Counted from the first letter of the stretch, positions 1 through 9,250 are shown. The stretch is 64,000 nucleotides of DNA from Novosphingobium barchaimii LL02 (GCF_001046635.1 NZ_KQ130452.1:1104668-1168667); one strand, 5' to 3'. Program-made: numbers and translations. The notes: generated by a model not told the origin, from the sequence alone.

Positions 1-1063
1 CCGCCAGTTCGAGTTCGAGCAGAGCCAGTTGCACGCTGGCGGCGCTGGCGCCCGACTGGCGGATCAGTTCGTCCACCCCCACCGGCGCGGTGGTGAGCAG
101 CCCACCTACATCTGCCGGATCGCCGGTTTCCTCGGCCAGCTCCGACGCTCCCCAGTCCATGGCCACCTCGCGCAGGGAGGAACGCGGGTCGCCGGTGAAG
201 CCGGACAGCAGTTCGATCACGTCGGCCGCGCCCTGCACCAGTATCGCTCCGTCGCGGATCAACTGGTTGCAACCATGCGAGCGCGGATCGACCGGAGATC
301 CGGGGATCGCCATGACCTCGCGTCCCATTTCACCGGCGAGACGCGCGGTGATGAGCGAGCCGGACCGGGGCGCGGCCTCCACCACCAGCGTGCCTGCCGC
401 CAGCCCGGAAATGATCCGGTTGCGGGTGGGAAAGTGGCGCGCAAGCGGCTCGGTGCCGGGCGGCTGTTCGGCCAGAAGCAGGCCTTTTGCCGCGATATCT
501 TCCTGCAGCGCCGCGTGCTCGGGCGGGTAGGAAATGTCGATGCCGCTGGCGATAACTCCGATCGTCGCGCCGCCGGCCAGGGCACCGTGATGCGCGGCCC
601 CGTCAATCCCGCGCGCCAGGCCCGAAACGACGGTCCAGCCCGCGCCCGCAAGATCGTGGGCGATTTCCCGCGACAGACGGATCGCGGCGGCGGATGCATT
701 GCGCGCGCCCACCATCGCGACGCAGGGCCGCGATGAAAGCGCGATATCGCCCCGGTAGGTCAGGATTGGCGGCGCACCCTCGGATTCGGCGAGGAGGCGC
801 GGATAATCGGGCGAATCGTGGAAAAGGTAGCGCGCGCCGGCCTTGCGCAACGCGGCGATTTCGTCGTGGATGCGCCGCTCGGGCGCGGCGGTGTATGTCC
901 GGCCCTTGCGTCCGGCAATGTCGGGCAATGCTGCCAGCGCCGCCATGCCGCTGCCGAAGCGCGCCATGAAGTGCCCATACGTGACCGGCCCTACATTGGG
1001 CGAACGCAGCAGGCGGATGCGGGCGAAAGCCTCTTCCTGCGAAAGTCCGCCCTCTGCGCTCAT
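1..1063 (-). CDS. dprA: DNA-processing protein DprA (3' end outside window)
   Basis: DprA binds incoming single-stranded DNA and loads RecA during natural transformation. The 354 visible residues show the family Rossmann core: a MVGARN strand near residues 117-122, VSGLARGID at 146-154, FPTRNRIISG at 211-220 and SGSLITA at 234-240. The end of the visible part (about 330-354) looks like the start of the C-terminal winged-helix domain, which continues past base 1. The ATG at 1063 overlaps the plsY stop as ATGA, so the two genes are translationally coupled. There is no stop inside the window. Family assignment is firm. Whether the strain is competent cannot be read from this gene. Confidence 0.93.
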   Translation of the reverse strand, partial: MSAEGGLSQEEAFARIRLLRSPNVGPVTYGHFMARFGSGMAALAALPDIAGRKGRTYTAAPERRIHDEIAALRKAGARYLFHDSPDYPRLLAESEGAPPILTYRGDIALSSRPCVAMVGARNASAAAIRLSREIAHDLAGAGWTVVSGLARGIDGAAHHGALAGGATIGVIASGIDISYPPEHAALQEDIAAKGLLLAEQPPGTEPLARHFPTRNRIISGLAAGTLVVEAAPRSGSLITARLAGEMGREVMAIPGSPVDPRSHGCNQLIRDGAILVQGAADVIELLSGFTGDPRSSLREVAMDWGASELAEETGDPADVGGLLTTAPVGVDELIRQSGASAASVQLALLELELA

Positions 1064-1659
1064 CCCTTCTTGCCGCTGCCGATGCGTGGCTCGGTTCCGG
1101 CGCGCAGACGGGCGATGTTCTCGCGGTGCTGGAACAACACGAGCGCGGCGATCACCGCCAGCACCGTGGCGGCCTCACGCTCCCCCAGCGCCAGCGCGGC
1201 CAGTGGCGCGACGATGGCGGCGGTCATCCCTGCGACCGAGGAAATCTTCGCGGTTGCAAGCAGGCCAAGCCACGTCAGCGCATAAGCCAGCCCCACCGGC
1301 CAGGCGAGGCCGAAGGCAATGCCCGCCATGGTAGCCACGCCCTTGCCGCCCCTGAACCCCAGCCAGACCGGGAAGCAGTGACCCAGGAACGCCCCCAGCC
1401 CCGCCAGCGCGGCATAGTCAGGCCACAGGCGCGCGGCGATCAGCACGGCGGCAAGGCCCTTCGCAAGGTCGAGCAGCAACGTGGCCGCCGCCAGCCCCTT
1501 GCGGCCGGTGCGCAGCACGTTGGTGGCGCCGATATTGCCCGAACCGATCGAGCGCAGGTCTCCTGCGCCGAACAGGCGGGTGATGATGAGGCCAAACGGT
1601 ACGGAACCGAAGGCGTAACCGAGCGCAAGTGCGAGAATCCAGTCCATGACGCGGTGCAT
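1060..1659 (-). CDS. plsY: Glycerol-3-phosphate acyltransferase PlsY
   Basis: This inner-membrane enzyme transfers an acyl group from acyl-phosphate to glycerol-3-phosphate, the first step of phospholipid synthesis. The 199 residues, about the usual family length, are mostly hydrophobic with several membrane segments. The three PlsY motifs are visible: SIGSGNIGATN at 37-47, the glycine-rich FRGGKGVAT at 102-110 and QHRENIARL at 177-185. The ATG at 1659 has an AGGG stretch upstream; an internal ATG four codons later is possible. It is the first gene of a plsY-dprA pair, an arrangement seen in many proteobacteria, and is divergent from murI. Confidence 0.95.
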   Translation of the reverse strand: MHRVMDWILALALGYAFGSVPFGLIITRLFGAGDLRSIGSGNIGATNVLRTGRKGLAAATLLLDLAKGLAAVLIAARLWPDYAALAGLGAFLGHCFPVWLGFRGGKGVATMAGIAFGLAWPVGLAYALTWLGLLATAKISSVAGMTAAIVAPLAALALGEREAATVLAVIAALVLFQHRENIARLRAGTEPRIGSGKKG

Positions 1660-1758
1660 TAGCGCCCTATCGCGCCAAGCAGAAGACAGGTTGCAGCATT
1701 GGACGTTGCCCTGTCCACGCCTGCGCGGTTAACAGGTGGCAAGGTCCAGGGAAAAACG

Positions 1759-2607
1759 ATGGCTTCCGATACAATGAACGCGCCGCGCGGCGCCGGCACG
1801 GCTTTTGCCGCGATCGCTCGCTGGGCGCCAATTCTGGTGTTCGATTCGGGCGTCGGCGGCCTGACGGTGCTGGAGGAAGTACGCAAGGCCCTGCCCGATG
1901 CGCCGATCATCTACGCCGCCGACACAGCCGGTCTGCCCTATGGCACCAAGACCGAGGCGCAGATCGCCGCGCGCGTCGCCGGGCTGCTGGGCCGCATGAC
2001 CGAGCGATTCCGCCCGCGCCTCGTCTGCATCGCCTGCAACACGGCTTCGACAATCGCGCTGGGGATGGTCCGCGAAGTGCTGGAGGTGCCCATCGTCGGC
2101 ACGGTACCCGCAATCAAGCCCGCCGCCGCGATGACCCGCACCGGGGTGATCGGCCTGCTCGGCACCGAGGCAACCGTGCGGCAGGCCTATGTCGACCGGC
2201 TGGAGCACGAATTCGCCGCCGACAAGCGCCTGCTGCGGCACGGCGCGCCCGGCCTCGTCGAAGCGGCCGAGGCCAAGCTGCGCGGCGAAACCGTCGATCC
2301 GGCCATCATCGAACATGCCGCCAACGCCTTGCGCAGCCAGCCCGGCGGCGAGTTGATCGACACCGTGGTGCTGGCCTGCACCCACTTCCCTCTGGTTGAG
2401 GAGGAACTGGCCCGCGCCTTCGGTCCGGACGTGCGATTCGTCCACGGCGCGCAAGGGATCGCGCGCCAGGTCGCCCGTCTCACGGCGGGACAGGAATACG
2501 CCCGCCAAGCCCCTGACAGGGCGCTATTTACAGGGGCGGGAGACGTGCCTGATGCGTACCGCACGAAGCTGGCGCAATATGGATTGCTTGAGGTTCAGAG
2601 ATTTTGA
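1759..2607 (+). CDS. murI: Glutamate racemase
   Basis: It makes D-glutamate for peptidoglycan from L-glutamate without a cofactor. Both catalytic cysteines are present: CIACNTAS (C93) and LACTHFPL (C207, followed by H209). The substrate-binding FDSGVGGL lies at 28-35. The 282-residue length fits the family. I chose the ATG at 1759, because an upstream in-frame ATG at 1699 would add 20 residues of non-family sequence. Another ATG at 1774 has no ribosome-binding site. The product carries a roughly 25-residue N-terminal extension before the core. The gene is divergent from plsY and stands alone. Confidence 0.94.
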   Translation: MASDTMNAPRGAGTAFAAIARWAPILVFDSGVGGLTVLEEVRKALPDAPIIYAADTAGLPYGTKTEAQIAARVAGLLGRMTERFRPRLVCIACNTASTIALGMVREVLEVPIVGTVPAIKPAAAMTRTGVIGLLGTEATVRQAYVDRLEHEFAADKRLLRHGAPGLVEAAEAKLRGETVDPAIIEHAANALRSQPGGELIDTVVLACTHFPLVEEELARAFGPDVRFVHGAQGIARQVARLTAGQEYARQAPDRALFTGAGDVPDAYRTKLAQYGLLEVQRF

Positions 2608-3109
2608 CGCGGCAACTGAACATCTGGTTGTTGTCGGGACTGCTCACCATTGGAATTCCCTGCTACCGGGTACCTGGTCGACCCGGGCGCCGGTCCGACC
2701 CAGGGCAAAGCCGGTGGCGATAGCGCAACTTCGCGCGCTTGCGGCAATGCCCGAAGGCCAGCACCTGTCGCCTTGCGGGTGGAGACGGCGGCCCTGCGCT
2801 ACAGCTCGCGCTAATAACTCATCGTGTCGGGCGGCAGTCCGATCGTAATCGACGCGCAGATGCCTATCGTAGCGAAAACCTCTCGTGGTTGAGTACGATC
2901 AATGCGTTCCACCGCGCCGAGCCGCAGATAGTGGTCGTCGCCGGACGCGACCCGGCAAAAGTTCCGTTTTCCGCGGGCACGTTTTCCGATTAGACCCTTG
3001 TCATAAGCGACTGGCAATGGATGACACGATACGCTATTGGCCGCCGGAAAAGCTAACCGGGCCGTTGATAAGGCGCACAGGGCAAGCAACGCAGGACACA
3101 GTCTCAACC
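2608..3109. other. Non-coding gap between murI and hemA
   Basis: I found no gene with a believable start and ribosome-binding site in these 502 bases. A hairpin with CCTGG/CCAGG outer and ACC(C)GG/CCGGT inner arms lies at about 2673-2704. Just before it, 2653-2687 contains four classical six-base palindromes in a row (GAATTC, GGTACC, GTCGAC, CCCGGG). An open frame without ATG or GTG runs from 2620 to a TAATAA at about 2815, and I do not call it. The region presumably carries the hemA promoter. A small RNA is possible, but I recognise none. Confidence 0.6.
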
Positions 3110-4324
3110 GTGAACTACGAACATATATTTGACCAGGCGATCGAGCGGCTCCATTCCGAGGGCCGTTATCGGGTATTCATCGACATCCTGCGCAACAAGG
3201 GTGCCTATCCCAACGCGCGCTGCTTTGCCGGCCATAATGGTCCCAAGCCAATCACGGTCTGGTGCTCGAACGATTATCTCGCCATGGGCCAGCACCCCAA
3301 GGTGATCGAAGCCATGGAAGAAGCGCTTCACGATGTCGGCGCCGGTTCCGGCGGCACCCGCAATATCGGCGGCAACACCCATTACCACATCGAGCTTGAG
3401 CACGAACTGGCCGACCTGCATGGAAAGCAGGGCGCGCTGCTGTTCACCTCGGGCTACGTCTCGAACGACGCCACATTGTCGACGCTGGCCAAGCTGCTGC
3501 CGGGCTGCGTGATATTCTCGGACGAGCTGAACCACGCCAGCATGATCGCGGGCATCCGCAATTCGGGCTGCGAAAAAAAGGTCTGGCGCCATAATGACCT
3601 CGAGCATCTTGAGGAACTGCTGGCCGAAACCGACGAGACCGTACCCAAGCTGATCGCCTTCGAATCGGTCTACTCGATGGACGGCGACATCGCTCCGATC
3701 CACGCGATCTGCGACCTGGCGGACAAGTACAACGCGCTCACCTATATCGACGAGGTCCATGCGGTCGGCATGTACGGCCCGCGCGGCGGCGGCATCACCG
3801 ACCGCGATGAAGCCGCTCACCGGATCGACATTATCGAGGGTACGCTGGGCAAGGCCTTTGGCGTGATGGGCGGCTACATCGCCACCAACACCAAGATCAT
3901 CGACTGTATCCGCTCCTACGCGCCGGGCTTCATCTTCACGACCTCGTTGTCGCCGGTGCTGGTCGCGGGCGTGCTGGCCTCGGTCAAGCACCTGAAAAGC
4001 TCCAGCGCGGAGCGTGAGGGGCAACAGCGTTCGGCGGCCCTGATGAAGCAGATGTTCCGCGATGCCGGCCTGCCGGTCATGGATTCCACCACGCACATCG
4101 TGCCGCTCATGGTAGGCGACCCGGTGCGCGCCAAGCAGATCAGCGATATCCTGCTGGCCGAATACGGTGCCTATGTTCAGCCGATCAATTACCCCACCGT
4201 ACCGCGCGGCACCGAACGCCTGCGCTTCACCCCCGGCCCGGCCCACACCGACGAGATGATGCAAGACCTTACACAGGCCCTTGTCGAAATCTGGGAACGG
4301 CTGGAGATGCGCGAAGCAGCCTGA
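3110..4324 (+). CDS. hemA: 5-aminolevulinate synthase
   Basis: This PLP enzyme condenses glycine with succinyl-CoA to 5-aminolevulinate, the first step of heme synthesis by the C4 pathway typical of alphaproteobacteria. The PLP lysine is in EGTLGKAFG (K248), with DEVHAVG at 214-220 and the [12 protein letters not shown] substrate loop at about 77-88. I chose the GTG at 3110: the protein then begins [13 protein letters not shown], as in close relatives, and has the usual length of 404 residues. An AGGAC lies about 12 bases upstream. An ATG at 3017 would add 31 unusual residues. A strong terminator follows. Confidence 0.95.
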   Translation: MNYEHIFDQAIERLHSEGRYRVFIDILRNKGAYPNARCFAGHNGPKPITVWCSNDYLAMGQHPKVIEAMEEALHDVGAGSGGTRNIGGNTHYHIELEHELADLHGKQGALLFTSGYVSNDATLSTLAKLLPGCVIFSDELNHASMIAGIRNSGCEKKVWRHNDLEHLEELLAETDETVPKLIAFESVYSMDGDIAPIHAICDLADKYNALTYIDEVHAVGMYGPRGGGITDRDEAAHRIDIIEGTLGKAFGVMGGYIATNTKIIDCIRSYAPGFIFTTSLSPVLVAGVLASVKHLKSSSAEREGQQRSAALMKQMFRDAGLPVMDSTTHIVPLMVGDPVRAKQISDILLAEYGAYVQPINYPTVPRGTERLRFTPGPAHTDEMMQDLTQALVEIWERLEMREAA

Positions 4325-4359
4325 GCCGCGCTTTACGGCATGGCAGCAATACTTTCGTA

Positions 4360-4392
4360 GGGGCTCCCCGCCAAACCGGCCGGGAGCCCTTT
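4360..4392 (+). terminator. Rho-independent terminator of hemA
   Basis: A GGGCTCCC arm (4360-4367) and a GGGAGCCC arm (4381-4388) form an eight-pair stem around a 13-base loop. TTTT follows directly at 4389. The hairpin lies 36 bases after the hemA stop and before the next gene on the same strand. Confidence 0.85.
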
Positions 4393-4478
4393 TCGTTGCG
4401 CTGCACAATCCCCAAATCACGTCCGCACCGCAGGCCCCCTCCCCCCGTGGACCTGCGCCCGTGATCGAAGGATATTTC

Positions 4479-5579
4479 ATGGCCAAGCTGTTCGAACCCA
4501 TTACCCTGGGCGACCTGACGCTCTCCAATCGCATCGTTATCGCCCCGATGTGCCAATATTCCGCCGAAGATGGCCAAATGACCGACTGGCACGCCGTCCA
4601 CCTCGGCAACCTTGCCCAGTCGGGCGCAGCGCTCCTGACCATCGAGGCTACCGCCGTGACGCCAGAGGGCCGGATCTCCTACGGCGACGTGGGGCTCTGG
4701 GACGACGCTACCGAAGAGGCCATGGCCAAGGTGCTGGAAACGGTGCGCCGCTGGTCGGACATGCCGATCGCGATCCAGCTCGGCCATGCCGGACGCAAGG
4801 CGAGCTGCGCCAAGCCTTGGGATGGCGGCGGCCAGATCGCCCCGGACGCCCCGAACGGCTGGCAGACGCTGTCGGCCTCCAACCTGCCTTTCCAGCCTGA
4901 CGAGAACCCTCCAACCGCGCTCGATAAGGCAGGCCTTGCCCGAATCCGTGATGCTTTCACCGAAGCCACGAAGCGCGCAGCACGCCTTGGGATCGACGCG
5001 GTGCAGATCCACGGCGCGCACGGCTACCTGCTCCATCAGTTCCTCTCGCCGCTCTCCAACCAGCGCACCGACGAATATGGCGGCAGCCTGGAGAACCGCC
5101 TGCGCTTCCCGCTTGAAATCTTCGACGCCGTGCGCGCCGCTTTCCCGCCTGAAAAGCCGGTAACCATGCGTGTCTCAGGCACCGACTGGGTTGAGGGCGG
5201 CTGGGACGCCGAACAGACCGTCGCTTTAGCCCAGGCGCTGGAAGCACGCGGCGCTTCGGCGATTCATGTCTCCAGCGGCGGGCTGGATGCATCGCAGCAG
5301 ATCCCGGTCGGGCCCAACTACCAGGTCCCGCTGGCCCGCGCCGTGAAGGAAGCCGTGACCATGCCCGTGGTCACCGTCGGGCTCATCACCGAACCGGAAC
5401 AGGCCGAGGCTATCATCGCCACCGGCGAGGCTGACATGATCGCGCTTGCCCGCACCGTGCTCTACGACCCGCGCTGGCCGTGGCATGCGGCAGCAGCGCT
5501 GGGCGCGAAGATGCCCGTGGCGCCGCAGTATCTGCGCAGCCAGCCCCACCGCGTGAAGGAACTTTTCGTCAAGGCATGA
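4479..5579 (+). CDS. NADH:flavin oxidoreductase, Old Yellow Enzyme family (YqjM-like)
   Basis: This is a predicted FMN ene-reductase that reduces activated C=C bonds of enones or xenobiotics using NAD(P)H. The 366-residue TIM barrel begins LFEPITLGDLTLSNR and continues with IAPMCQYS, where the Cys is typical of the YqjM class. IQLGHAGRKAS carries the substrate-binding His pair region, then come HGAHGYLLHQFLSP and a C-terminal R-T-V-L-Y-DPRWPWHAA. The ATG at 4479 follows a GAAGGA ribosome-binding site. The gene is flanked by terminators on both sides, so it is probably transcribed alone. The physiological substrate is not deducible. Confidence 0.9.
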   Translation: MAKLFEPITLGDLTLSNRIVIAPMCQYSAEDGQMTDWHAVHLGNLAQSGAALLTIEATAVTPEGRISYGDVGLWDDATEEAMAKVLETVRRWSDMPIAIQLGHAGRKASCAKPWDGGGQIAPDAPNGWQTLSASNLPFQPDENPPTALDKAGLARIRDAFTEATKRAARLGIDAVQIHGAHGYLLHQFLSPLSNQRTDEYGGSLENRLRFPLEIFDAVRAAFPPEKPVTMRVSGTDWVEGGWDAEQTVALAQALEARGASAIHVSSGGLDASQQIPVGPNYQVPLARAVKEAVTMPVVTVGLITEPEQAEAIIATGEADMIALARTVLYDPRWPWHAAAALGAKMPVAPQYLRSQPHRVKELFVKA

Positions 5580-5625
5580 CCGGAACCTCCTCCCCGTTAC
5601 CAAAGGGGTATAGGGAGGATCGCAA

Positions 5626-5666
5626 CAAAAAAGGCCCCCGGAACAGCAGTTCCGGAGGCCTTTTTT
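5626..5666. terminator. Bidirectional terminator between the OYE gene and ornithine decarboxylase
   Basis: A GC-rich stem (GGCC..CGGAAC / GTTCCGGAGGCC) with an AGCA loop is flanked by A6 on the left and T6 on the right. It can therefore terminate the plus-strand gene ending at 5579 and the minus-strand gene ending at 5685. Confidence 0.9.
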
Positions 5667-5684
5667 CGCTAAATCACGAGCGCA

Positions 5685-6893
5685 TCAGCGCAGCGAGACG
5701 ACATTGTCCGAAACGCGCGGATCCTTGCGACCGGTGTAAAGGCTGGCCATCGGCTCGTCCTGCGCCACCACGACTTCGCCGCCGCCGAAACCGTTGAAGG
5801 CCGTGCGCATCGCCGCGCCGTAGGCGCCCAGCATGCCGACTTCGATGAAGTCGCCCGCCTTGATATCGGCAGGGAGCATGAACGGGCCTTCCATGAAGTC
5901 GGCATCGTCGCAGGTCGGGCCGTAGAACGAGAAGCCCTGAAGCTCCGTCGACCGGTCGCCTTCACGCGGGATCGCCTTGACGGGGAAGCGCCAGGCGACA
6001 TGGGCAGCATCGTAGAGGGCGCCGTAAGCACCGTCGTTGATGTACAGCTCATCACCACGGCGCTTCTCGACCTTGACCACCAGCGAGTTGTACTCGGCTG
6101 AAAGCGCCCGGCCGGGTTCGCACCACAGCTCTGCGTTGTAGGCGATCGGCAATGCCTCGAAGTGGCGGTGGATGATCGCGAAGTAATCCTCGAGCGGAGG
6201 CGGCTCCATGCCGGGGTAGCACGAGGGGAAACCGCCGCCGACGTCGATCATGTCGATGACGACGCCGGCATCCGCGATCGCGGCGCGTGCGCGCTCCAGC
6301 GCCTGGACATAGGCGAAGGGGGTCATCGCCTGCGAACCGACGTGGAAGCACAGGCCCAGCCAGTCGGCGACCTGACGGGTTGCCTGCAGCAGCTCACCCG
6401 CGTCGGCGATATCGATGCCGAACTTCGAGGCTAGGCTGAGTTCCGAGTATTCCGAGGAAACGCGCAGACGAACGCAAAGGCGCAGGTCCTTGGCGGCGTT
6501 GCCATCGGCGTCGGTGGTGGCATCAACGATCTTCTCGACTTCCTCAAGGGTGTCGAGGCTGAACGTGCGCACGCCGTGCTGGAAATAGGCTTCGCGAATC
6601 GCGCTCGCGGTCTTGACCGGGTGCATGAAGCACAAAGTCGCGTCGGGGAGCGTCGCGCGCACCATACGCACTTCGGTGATCGAAGCGACGTCGTAGTGCG
6701 AAATACCGTTATCCCACAGAATCTGGATCAGATCGGGCGAGGGATTGGCCTTGACCGCATAAAGCGATTTGCCCGGAAATTTGGTCGCAAAGAAGCGAGC
6801 CGCCCGTGCAGCTGCGTGCGGGCGGTTGATAATCACAGGTTCGTCCGGCGAAAGGGTGCCAGCTACAACCGATGCATCAGGATAAATGTGCAA
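5685..6893 (-). CDS. Ornithine decarboxylase, PLP fold type III
   Basis: It decarboxylates ornithine (possibly also lysine) to putrescine, the diamine used by the neighbouring carboxyspermidine genes. The 402-residue alanine-racemase-like barrel has its PLP lysine in YAVKAN (K48). HVGSQ and the glycine-rich DVGGGFP phosphate-binding loop follow, then WCEPGRAL and the C-terminal GPTCDD with the catalytic Cys and Asp. No in-frame ATG fits, so the start is taken as TTG at 6893 behind a GGGGG stretch. A candidate promoter lies about 114 bases upstream. Ornithine versus lysine specificity is an inference from the family and neighbours. Confidence 0.88.
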   Translation of the reverse strand: MHIYPDASVVAGTLSPDEPVIINRPHAAARAARFFATKFPGKSLYAVKANPSPDLIQILWDNGISHYDVASITEVRMVRATLPDATLCFMHPVKTASAIREAYFQHGVRTFSLDTLEEVEKIVDATTDADGNAAKDLRLCVRLRVSSEYSELSLASKFGIDIADAGELLQATRQVADWLGLCFHVGSQAMTPFAYVQALERARAAIADAGVVIDMIDVGGGFPSCYPGMEPPPLEDYFAIIHRHFEALPIAYNAELWCEPGRALSAEYNSLVVKVEKRRGDELYINDGAYGALYDAAHVAWRFPVKAIPREGDRSTELQGFSFYGPTCDDADFMEGPFMLPADIKAGDFIEVGMLGAYGAAMRTAFNGFGGGEVVVAQDEPMASLYTGRKDPRVSDNVVSLR

Positions 6894-7261
6894 TTCAAGG
6901 GACCCCCAAACGGTGTGTTAACAACAAGAGCTGCCTTGCGGTTTGGAAGTCCCCATGGGGCAGCGAGGGGCCGGATATAGGGCTGCGTTCCTGAATCGCA
7001 AGTGAAAATAGACCCCTTTCACAAAAATGTCACAAGGGGTTTTGGGCGACCAGAACACGGCATAAAATCCGGAATCTTTATCTTAAAAAACAGGGGCTTG
7101 CATAAATCCACTCCATGACAGTCGGATGACCGATCCATAACGCATAAGCGAGTGACCAGGCCGGCGGTCTCAGGACGTGAACAGAACCGGGCTGCACGCG
7201 ATCCCGGCGATTCGAAAATGCGGGATTGACCGCGCCTCTCACACGGCGAGCAGTGCAATCG
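6894..7261. other. Intergenic region with a candidate ornithine decarboxylase promoter and a hairpin
   Basis: This 368-base gap has no gene I can support. On the minus strand TTGTGA (7035-7030), a 17-base spacer and TCTATT (7012-7007) form a plausible sigma-70 promoter reading toward the decarboxylase. The same bases form a CCCCTT/AAGGGG hairpin (7013-7039) followed by TTTT on the plus strand. The gap is clearly richer in A and T around 7040-7110 than its surroundings. Confidence 0.45.
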
Positions 7262-8455
7262 TCAGCTCAACCTGCCACGGAAATCCTCGTAGTCGAACCG
7301 GCGGACACATTCGAGGCCGTCCGTCTCCGAATCCCAGAGCCAGATCGAGGGCAACGGCACGCCGTTGAAAGTCGTGGTCTTGACCATCGAATAGTGCGCC
7401 TGGTCGAGGAAAGCGAAGCGCAGGCCCGGTTCGGCGGCGGCCGGCAGGCGGTAATCACCGATAACGTCGCCGGCCAGGCAAGATGGACCGCCAAGGCGCA
7501 CGGCCCCGCTCTCGTCCATACCGTCCTCGTCCATCGGCAACTCGCCCAGCATGGCGGGACGATAGGGCGCCTCGATCACGTCGGGCATGTGGCAGGTGGC
7601 CGAAATGTCGACGATGGCTACCGGCATTCCGTTCCAGCCCACGTCGAGCACGGTGCCCACAAGAATGCCGGCGTCCAGCGCCACCGCCTCGCCCGGCTCG
7701 ATGTAGATTTGCGCGCCGGTATCCTCGGCCATGTCGGAGAGGAATTCGACCAGTTCATCGCGCTGGTAATCGGCGCGGGTGATGTGATGGCCGCCACCCA
7801 GGTTGATCCACTTGAGGCTGCCGAAATAAGGCTCGATAAAATCGAACACCTTGTCCCAGGTGCGGTGCAGCGGCTCGAAGTCCTGCTCGCACAGATTGTG
7901 GAAGTGGATGCCGTCGATCATGCCGACATGGTCTTCGGTCAGCTGGTCGATCGGGAAGCCGAGGCGCGAATGCGGCGCGGATGGATCGTATTTCGGCACC
8001 TCGCCCTCGGGGTGGAGCGGGTTGATGCGCAGGCCGATGTGGAAGATCTCGCCGCGCGCGCGGGCCAGCTCCACGTAAGGCCAGAAGCGCTCGATCTGGG
8101 CGGGCGAATTGAAGATGACGTGATCGGAGAGGCGCAGGATCTCGTCCATGTCCTCTTCCTTGTAGGCCGCGCAGTAAGTCGCGATCTCGCCGTCGTAGAA
8201 TTCCGAGGCAAGGCGCGCTTCCCACAGGCCCGAGGTGCACACACCGTCGAGGTATTCGCCCACGATCGACGCGGTCGACCACATCGAGAACGCCTTCAGC
8301 GCGGACAGCACCTTGGCGCGCGAACGCTCGCCGATGTCGGCAAGAATGCGCAGGTTGTCGCGCAGCTTCGCGGCATCGACCACGAAGGCGGGGCTGTCGA
8401 CGCGGGCAAGGTCGAACTTTGCGAAGGCGCCCGGATCGCCGGCTTTGGTTTCCAT
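7262..8455 (-). CDS. nspC: Carboxynorspermidine/carboxyspermidine decarboxylase
   Basis: This PLP enzyme removes the carboxyl group from carboxy(nor)spermidine to give spermidine or norspermidine. The 397-residue protein belongs to the fold-type III decarboxylases. Its PLP lysine is in SALKAFS (K54), followed by HNLCEQ, the NLGGGHH phosphate loop, EPGEA and a C-terminal GGPSCLAGD with the catalytic Cys and Asp. The ATG at 8455 has a GGGACGAG ribosome-binding site; a further upstream ATG is not needed. It is the last gene of a four-gene operon whose first gene makes its substrate. With putrescine from the nearby decarboxylase, spermidine is the likeliest product. Confidence 0.92.
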   Translation of the reverse strand: METKAGDPGAFAKFDLARVDSPAFVVDAAKLRDNLRILADIGERSRAKVLSALKAFSMWSTASIVGEYLDGVCTSGLWEARLASEFYDGEIATYCAAYKEEDMDEILRLSDHVIFNSPAQIERFWPYVELARARGEIFHIGLRINPLHPEGEVPKYDPSAPHSRLGFPIDQLTEDHVGMIDGIHFHNLCEQDFEPLHRTWDKVFDFIEPYFGSLKWINLGGGHHITRADYQRDELVEFLSDMAEDTGAQIYIEPGEAVALDAGILVGTVLDVGWNGMPVAIVDISATCHMPDVIEAPYRPAMLGELPMDEDGMDESGAVRLGGPSCLAGDVIGDYRLPAAAEPGLRFAFLDQAHYSMVKTTTFNGVPLPSIWLWDSETDGLECVRRFDYEDFRGRLS

Positions 8456-8471
8456 GCTTACTCGTCCCGTA

Positions 8472-8822
8472 TCAGCCCAGCGGGCCTTTGAAGATGAACC
8501 ACGCCCCTGCCCCGACAAGGCAGAAGCCGACGATCTCGTTCCAGCCCGGTTTCTGCCCGAACAGCGCCCAGGCCACCAGCACGAAGCCCAGCAGCGAAAA
8601 CGCCTCCTGCATCACCTTGAGCTGGCCGAGCGAATAGACCTGCGCGCCGATCCGGTTGGCGGGCACGGCAAGGCAGTATTCGAAAAAAGCGATGCCCCAG
8701 CTCATCGCGATGGCCACCCACAGCGCCTTGCCCGGGATCTTCAGGTGCAGGTACCAGGCGGTGTTCATGAAAAGGTTAGAGCCGGCCAGCAGGGCCACCG
8801 GCGCGGCGAAGGACCAGTTCAC
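8472..8822 (-). CDS. DUF486 / DMT-like small membrane protein
   Basis: This 116-residue protein has four hydrophobic helices (about 7-22, 34-53, 70-89 and 95-112) and the DUF486 signature: SNLFMNTAWYLHLK near the start, FFEYCLAVPANRIG in the middle and LKVMQEAF. The family resembles a half-size drug/metabolite transporter. Its substrate is unknown. Translation starts at GTG (8822), only eight bases after the lipoprotein stop, and ends 16 bases before nspC. Lying inside a polyamine operon, it could move a polyamine or related amine, but that is a guess from context. Confidence 0.85.
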   Translation of the reverse strand: MNWSFAAPVALLAGSNLFMNTAWYLHLKIPGKALWVAIAMSWGIAFFEYCLAVPANRIGAQVYSLGQLKVMQEAFSLLGFVLVAWALFGQKPGWNEIVGFCLVGAGAWFIFKGPLG

Positions 8823-8830
8823 GCCGGCCC

Positions 8831-9250
8831 TCAGTCAACGCAGATCGCGTAGGCGGCCTTGCCGTCCTTGATCTCGGAATAGCAGCCGAACAGGCGGTCG
8901 TCGGCCTGACACTGGCCAGAGACTTTCTCGTTCCCAGAGGCCGAACCGGCACTGCCTACGCACTTGCCCTCACACTGCGAGGTATCGGTGCAAGCCTTGC
9001 CCGCATCGGCGAAGGGGCGGACGCACTGTTCCATGCCTAGCCTGCCGCGGCGTTGCACCGTGCCGCCAGTGGAAGTGCAGGCAGCCTTGTCCGCCGCGCT
9101 CATATCGCGCGCGTAGGACTGGTTGCCGGGCGCTTGGGTGGCCCCACCGGTCGGCGGGGTTGGCGGCTGGGGGCCGGCCTGCGGCGTGCAGGCGCCGAGT
9201 GCGAAAGCACCCAGCGCAGCCAGAGCAAGACTGCGAACCGGCCCCACCAT
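8831..9250 (-). CDS. Cysteine-rich lipoprotein of the polyamine operon
   Basis: I do not recognise a named family. Starting at ATG 9250, the 139-residue product has a lipoprotein signal ending in LGAC (Cys near residue 21), then a proline-rich linker. The mature domain has many cysteines (CTSTGG, MEQC, KACTDTSQCEGKC, SGQC, FGCYSE, AICVD), which suggests disulfides in the periplasm. The start codon shares a base with the upstream stop (TGATG), so it is coupled to the dehydrogenase. Its place between two consecutive polyamine enzymes is unexplained. Confidence 0.8.
   Translation of the reverse strand: MVGPVRSLALAALGAFALGACTPQAGPQPPTPPTGGATQAPGNQSYARDMSAADKAACTSTGGTVQRRGRLGMEQCVRPFADAGKACTDTSQCEGKCVGSAGSASGNEKVSGQCQADDRLFGCYSEIKDGKAAYAICVD

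Noticed and set aside
2620-2815. Open frame ending in TAATAA in the murI-hemA gap
   Set aside because: No ATG or GTG start, no ribosome-binding site and no similarity that I recognise.
2640-2830. Possible 6S RNA, tmRNA or SRP RNA in the murI-hemA gap
   Set aside because: None of the conserved cores of these RNAs could be found; only a generic hairpin is seen.
2885-3109. N-terminal extension of HemA from an upstream ATG
   Set aside because: The extra residues do not resemble the family; the GTG at 3110 gives the standard start and length.
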